From Cryptobacterium sp. CAG:338 (GTDB lineage Bacteria; Actinomycetota; Coriobacteriia; Coriobacteriales; Eggerthellaceae), in the NCBI GenBank assembly GCA_000435475.1, contig FR896051.1, positions 876 to 28,352 on the forward strand: a stretch of DNA of 27,477 nucleotides. Reading direction: 5' to 3'. A program made the translations under genes and the position numbers. Every line of letters begins with the position of its first letter. Position 1 is the stretch's first letter. The notes below the pieces were generated by a model. That model saw nothing but the letters and a program-made list of their open reading frames with translations. It was not told the DNA's origin and did not search any database. Below are positions 24,176 to 27,477 of this stretch, one piece after another.

Positions 24176-24284
24176 GGGAGTCCTCCTAAATCAGACTTCA
24201 ACACACAGCTTGCCCACAAAAAAACGGGCACCCAATGAAACAGCTGTTGTAAAAGGGGGATTGAATAAGACAAAACCATAGTAC
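24176..24284 (-). promoter_or_regulatory. nfo-tal intergenic region with palindrome and hairpin
   Basis: Contains the perfect 10-bp palindrome AACAGCTGTT (24239-24248). A stem TGCCC/GGGCA follows on the minus strand with a T7 run inside its loop (around 24212-24230). A weak promoter-like TTGTCT, 16 bp, TACAAC precedes the palindrome. This may be the end of the recN-nfo unit and the control region of tal-rho. Confidence 0.35.
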
Positions 24285-25139
24285 TCAAACAGATTCGCAT
24301 GCGCAAGCATGGAAAAAGGCAATCTCTTTTTTATAGCCTGGTAATTCATTGGGAGTTTCCAAAATGCAGGGCAATCCTAGCAATTTTGGATGCATCACGA
24401 CTCGAACCAAGGCATCTGCGCCTATTTCGCCTTCACCAATGCGAGCATGACGGTCCTTGTGAGACCCTTTGGGATTGAGCGAGTCATTGATATGAAGCGC
24501 ATGAAGCCTCTCCAAGCCAATCACTGAATCAAAATGCTCAAGTACTCCCTCTAAATCATTTACCAGATCATAGCCCGCATCCCACACGTGGCACGTATCC
24601 AAACAAACGCCCACCTTCTCTGATAGGTGAACATTTTCGATAATAGCGGCAAGCTCCTCGAAGGTAGAACCTACTTCACTACCTTTACCTGCCATTGTTT
24701 CCAACAAAAGCGTTGTAGTTTGATCTTCCTTTAGTACCGCATTGAGCACTTCTGCTATTTGTTCGATACCTGCTTCTATACCCTGGCCTACATGAGAACC
24801 TGGATGCATATTAAAGAGCTGATGAGGCGTGTGTTCCATACGTTGCAAATCTTCTGCAAGCGCCTGAAACGCAAATTCACGAACAGAGTCTTTAGCAGAA
24901 CACGGATTAACCGTATATGATCCATGCGCTACGATTCGCGAAATACCCGCCTGCTTAGCCGCACAATGAAAAGCTTCAATGTCTGCAGGATCAATTGGCT
25001 TTGCCTTTCCTCCTCGAGGATTGCGCGTAAAAAAGGCAAAAGTGTTTGCCCCAATGCTCTGCGCTGTTTTTGCCATAGCTTCATAGCCGCTCGACGAAGA
25101 AAGGTGGCATCCTATTACCACCTCAGGTTTAAGAACCAT
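24285..25139 (-). CDS. nfo: Endonuclease IV (AP endonuclease)
   Basis: Cuts DNA 5' of abasic sites in base excision repair, using a cluster of zinc ions in a TIM barrel. The protein has 284 residues, the usual size. Motifs in order are GCHLSSSSGYEAM (10-22), NTFAFFTRNPRGG (about 32-44), HGSYTVNPCS (His ligand region), NMHPGSHVGQG, LLLETMAGKGSEVGSTFEEL (Glu ligand), VCLDTCHVWDAGYD (Asp, His ligands), HINDSLNPKGSHKDRHARIGEGEIG and ILETPNE. All expected metal-ligand strings are present. The ATG at 25139 overlaps the recN end by 11 bp, so it is probably co-transcribed with recN as a repair pair. Confidence 0.97.
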   Translation of the reverse strand: MVLKPEVVIGCHLSSSSGYEAMAKTAQSIGANTFAFFTRNPRGGKAKPIDPADIEAFHCAAKQAGISRIVAHGSYTVNPCSAKDSVREFAFQALAEDLQRMEHTPHQLFNMHPGSHVGQGIEAGIEQIAEVLNAVLKEDQTTTLLLETMAGKGSEVGSTFEELAAIIENVHLSEKVGVCLDTCHVWDAGYDLVNDLEGVLEHFDSVIGLERLHALHINDSLNPKGSHKDRHARIGEGEIGADALVRVVMHPKLLGLPCILETPNELPGYKKEIAFFHACACESV

Positions 25140-26769
25140 AGTTATTATTCTTTCTTTCCTCTAGCAACTCACGCGCATGCGCCAATGAAACAGCATTGAT
25201 TTCCCCTGAAAGCATGCGTGCGATTTCTTCAACACGGTGATCTTCATCCAGAATGCAAAGATTAGTTTCTGGATGTTCATCACCCTGTTTAGTTACCACA
25301 TAGTGAACCGATCCGTATACCGCGACCTGCGGAAGATGAGTTACGACAATAACTTGATGTGTCTGTGCAAGATCGGCCAACACTTCAGCAAGAGAACGTG
25401 CCGTAGAGCCTCCCACCCCTGCATCTATTTCATCAAACACTAAGGTATCAACCGTATCACTTGATCCAAGTACCACCTTTAGGGCAAGCATGATGCGACT
25501 CACTTCGCCCCCTGAAGCAATTTTCTGCAATCGCTGCGGCTTCATTCCTTCACCTGCAGCATACAGAAATTCGCAGGTATGAGGTCCCCACGCATCCCAC
25601 TGATCTCTCGGAAGATCAACCAAAGGTGCCTCGATCTTTGAAGAGCCCATCTCTAGACGCGCAAGCTGCGCTTGCACCTGCCTCAAAAACTGTGGAAGCA
25701 CCGCTTCGCGAGCCAAGCGAAGCGCATCAGCTGCTTTTTGCAGCATAGATTCTGCCTCTTTAAGACGATCCTGCGCCTGCGCGATCAGCTCATCTCGACC
25801 TTCATATTCTGCAAGTTTTTCCTCGTAACGTGCTCGATGCTCAAACACATCTTCCATTCGAGGACCAAATCCGCGCATCAAGCCCTGGAGAGCAGCCATG
25901 CGATTTTGAGCTTCTTCAAGTTCCTCACCAGAATAATCCACTCTATCGCGATAGCTGGCAAGACTACGACCCACTTCCTCCAGATTGAAATATGCCTCGC
26001 GAACAACCGCTACTTGCTCCCCAACTTCCGCATCAACTGCCGCTATGCGCTCAAGCGAAGCGAGGGTATTGTCAAGTTTTTCAAGCACTCCATCAGAGGT
26101 ACTTATCGAAGATTGCGCAGCTGCCGATTCACTTAGCAGCATTTCGGCATGTTCCAAACGCGGCAAGAGTTCCTGTAGATCTTCGTACTCATTTTCCTGT
26201 GGATCAACGGCATTTATTTGCTCTAATCCAAAACGTGCACGATCTAACTCTATGCTGTCGGCAGATTCTAACTCTCTGAGTCTTTCAAGTTCCGCCTGTG
26301 CATCCTTTACCTCTGAAAAGCATGATTGATATTCTTCCAAAAAAGGAAGAACCTTCTCACCTGCCCAAACATCAAGAAGCTGCCTTTGATAAGCCGAAGA
26401 AAGCAAATGCTGGTGTTCGTGCTGACCACATAAATCCACATGAGTGCCTATACGTGTAGCCAATTCTTTAACCGATGCTAAAGAGCCATCAATGCTGACC
26501 TTCGATCTTCCCTGAGCACCCACGCGACGGGTTGCAACTACGCCATCTTCCTCCCCTTCGAAAAAGAACCGTCCCTCAACACGGAGCTCATCGCATCCTT
26601 CTCGAACAAGGCTTGCATCAGAACGCTCCCCTACGAGAAGTTTTAATGCGTTTAGGAGAGCGGTTTTGCCCGTGCCAGTTTCACCCGTGATAACCGTCAG
26701 ACCTTCACTGGGCACAAAGTGCGCTTCGTGGATAAGGGCAACGTCACAAATATGGATTTCATCAATCAT
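25129..26769 (-). CDS. recN: DNA repair protein RecN
   Basis: An SMC-like ATPase for double-strand break repair, 546 residues. The head domain begins MIDEIHICDVALIHEA, with Walker A GETGTGKT (29-36). Coiled-coil arms run from about 150 to 370 (many Glu, Leu and Gln heptads). The second head half has the ABC signature SGGEVSRIMLALK and Walker B TLVFDEIDAGVGG, then VVTHLPQVA. Length and order match the family. ATG 26769 has AAAGGGAAG upstream. I looked for a LexA box in the 190-bp region shared with cca and did not see one. It is probably the first gene of recN-nfo. Confidence 0.97.
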   Translation of the reverse strand: MIDEIHICDVALIHEAHFVPSEGLTVITGETGTGKTALLNALKLLVGERSDASLVREGCDELRVEGRFFFEGEEDGVVATRRVGAQGRSKVSIDGSLASVKELATRIGTHVDLCGQHEHQHLLSSAYQRQLLDVWAGEKVLPFLEEYQSCFSEVKDAQAELERLRELESADSIELDRARFGLEQINAVDPQENEYEDLQELLPRLEHAEMLLSESAAAQSSISTSDGVLEKLDNTLASLERIAAVDAEVGEQVAVVREAYFNLEEVGRSLASYRDRVDYSGEELEEAQNRMAALQGLMRGFGPRMEDVFEHRARYEEKLAEYEGRDELIAQAQDRLKEAESMLQKAADALRLAREAVLPQFLRQVQAQLARLEMGSSKIEAPLVDLPRDQWDAWGPHTCEFLYAAGEGMKPQRLQKIASGGEVSRIMLALKVVLGSSDTVDTLVFDEIDAGVGGSTARSLAEVLADLAQTHQVIVVTHLPQVAVYGSVHYVVTKQGDEHPETNLCILDEDHRVEEIARMLSGEINAVSLAHARELLEERKNNNYGS

Positions 26770-26903
26770 GAAAACTTCCCTTTAGTCTCTGTCTTTTTTG
26801 ACAATCGCTCACAAACATCATCAAGGAAGGGCTGTTGTTGTTCATTTCCTGATTCTACACAAGGAATCTCACATATTTCTTAAAAGAGCTTCAAATGCAA
26901 AGC

Positions 26904-26931
26904 TTATGCGTAACCAGGTATGTTTTATACT
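26904..26931 (+). promoter_or_regulatory. Candidate cca promoter
   Basis: -35 TTATGC (26904-26909, weak), a 16-bp spacer, and -10 TATACT (26926-26931, five of six). The start would be near 26938, giving a leader of about 23 nt. It lies in the 191-bp divergent region between recN and cca. Confidence 0.4.
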
Positions 26932-26960
26932 AGAAGTCTATTATAAGGAGGGGAGCTACT

Positions 26961-27477
26961 GTGCCTTACGAAAACGTGCTACATACCACCGCTTACCCCC
27001 TTCTTTCTCGCATTCCTGCGCCTGTTTTAGAGATGCTTTTCTTCCTCGAAGAAAAAGGATTTGAAGCTTGGATTGTGGGTGGCTTTGTTCGCGATGCCCT
27101 TCGCGGTGTTGCTCCTCACGATGCCGACATTGCTACCAACGCACGATGGGAATCGGTCAAAGAAATTGCACTTGACCATGGTTGCAAAGTAAGAGAAACA
27201 GGCACAAAACATGGCACGGTCACGGTTATCCATCAAGGATACCCACTCGAAATTACCACATTCCGTAGCGAAGCGATCTATTCCGATCATCGCCATCCTA
27301 ACTCGGTCACCTTCGTTTCCTCCATAACCGAAGATCTTGCTCGACGCGATTTCACGATCAACGCCATGGCTTACCACCCCGTAAGAGGACTTGTTGACCC
27401 TTACGAAGGTCAAGCTGATTTACATCATCGGATCATTCGCTGTGTTGGTAACCCTACCCAACGCTTTCAAGAGGACG
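26961..27477 (+). CDS. cca: CCA tRNA nucleotidyltransferase (partial, C-terminus missing)
   Basis: The only plus-strand gene; 172 codons are visible before the right edge. It adds or repairs the 3' CCA of tRNA. Motifs are AWIVGGFVRDALRG (37-49, the GG...RD signature of class II nucleotidyltransferases), the DAD metal motif in APHDADIATNA, GTKHGTVTVI near 85, and EDLARRDFTINAMAYHP (the RRDFTINA motif). It could also be a poly(A) polymerase, but the class II CCA-type spacing and N-terminus favour CCA addition; the decisive C-terminal helices are outside the window. The GTG start at 26961 has AAGGAGG 9 nt upstream. It is transcribed divergently from recN. Confidence 0.88.
   Translation, partial: MPYENVLHTTAYPLLSRIPAPVLEMLFFLEEKGFEAWIVGGFVRDALRGVAPHDADIATNARWESVKEIALDHGCKVRETGTKHGTVTVIHQGYPLEITTFRSEAIYSDHRHPNSVTFVSSITEDLARRDFTINAMAYHPVRGLVDPYEGQADLHHRIIRCVGNPTQRFQED

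Noticed and set aside
26770..26960. A LexA/SOS box upstream of recN
   Set aside because: I searched the recN-cca gap for GAAC-N4-GTTC and CGAAC-type sites and found none.
27027..27413. A 128-codon minus-strand open frame opposite cca
   Set aside because: The opposite strand encodes clear CCA-enzyme motifs; the minus frame shows no recognisable domain.
1..27477. Mobile elements, CRISPR arrays, tRNA or rRNA genes
   Set aside because: No transposase, integrase, regularly spaced repeats or recognisable structural RNA genes were found by eye on either strand.

Overview
The window is a compact stretch of bacterial core chromosome. All genes but the last lie on the minus strand; the only plus-strand gene is cca, which runs off the right edge. 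I see no insertion sequence, phage gene, CRISPR array, rRNA or tRNA. Several features together suggest an anaerobic actinobacterium of the class Coriobacteriia, perhaps Eggerthellales-like. These are a Rho factor with a very long disordered N-terminus, flavin-dependent ThyX, a flavin reductase-rubredoxin fusion, an NAD malate dehydrogenase beside a two-subunit Fe-S fumarase, and a DUF1385 membrane protein. Base composition looks to be in the mid-to-upper 40s percent GC by eye, low for that class. The placement is inference from gene content and was not tested.

Layout from the left edge: a partial Rossmann-type dehydrogenase (1-189); a 218-bp regulatory gap; two DegV fatty-acid-binding-type genes, one frameshifted; pncB (NAD salvage); ricT/PSP1; holB; tmk; the fumarase beta and alpha subunits; and mdh. 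Read in the direction of transcription this is mdh-fumA-fumB-tmk-holB-ricT-pncB-degV-degV, with gaps of a few bases or overlaps from mdh to pncB, so it is probably largely one operon. Next come topA (archaeal-like type IA), a DUF1385 protein and thyX, then a high-molecular-weight rubredoxin, rpmE with its own leader, and an MFS transporter. Then a divergent MetRS (metG), an sppA-like signal peptide peptidase interrupted by an in-frame TAG, rho, a small transaldolase (overlapping rho by ATGA), endonuclease IV and recN. A divergent intergenic region leads to cca.

Functionally the window combines the reductive malate-fumarate branch, nucleotide and NAD supply, clamp loader and topoisomerase, repair (nfo, recN), RNA maturation and termination (ricT, rho), translation (rpmE, metG, cca) and oxygen or NO defence (the flavin reductase-rubredoxin).

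No clear novel multi-gene system is visible. The points most worth a second look are: a MetRS with three altered catalytic motifs and an internal insertion; an approximately 90-residue Ala/Glu/Lys tail on ribosomal protein L31, behind a strong leader hairpin; an approximately 250-residue Arg-rich disordered tail on RicT; the amber codon between the catalytic Ser and Lys of SppA; the homopolymer frameshift in a degV gene; an archaeal-like TopA; and a promoter with paired repeats and an attenuator-like hairpin near the left edge. Charged low-complexity tails or loops recur in six different proteins.
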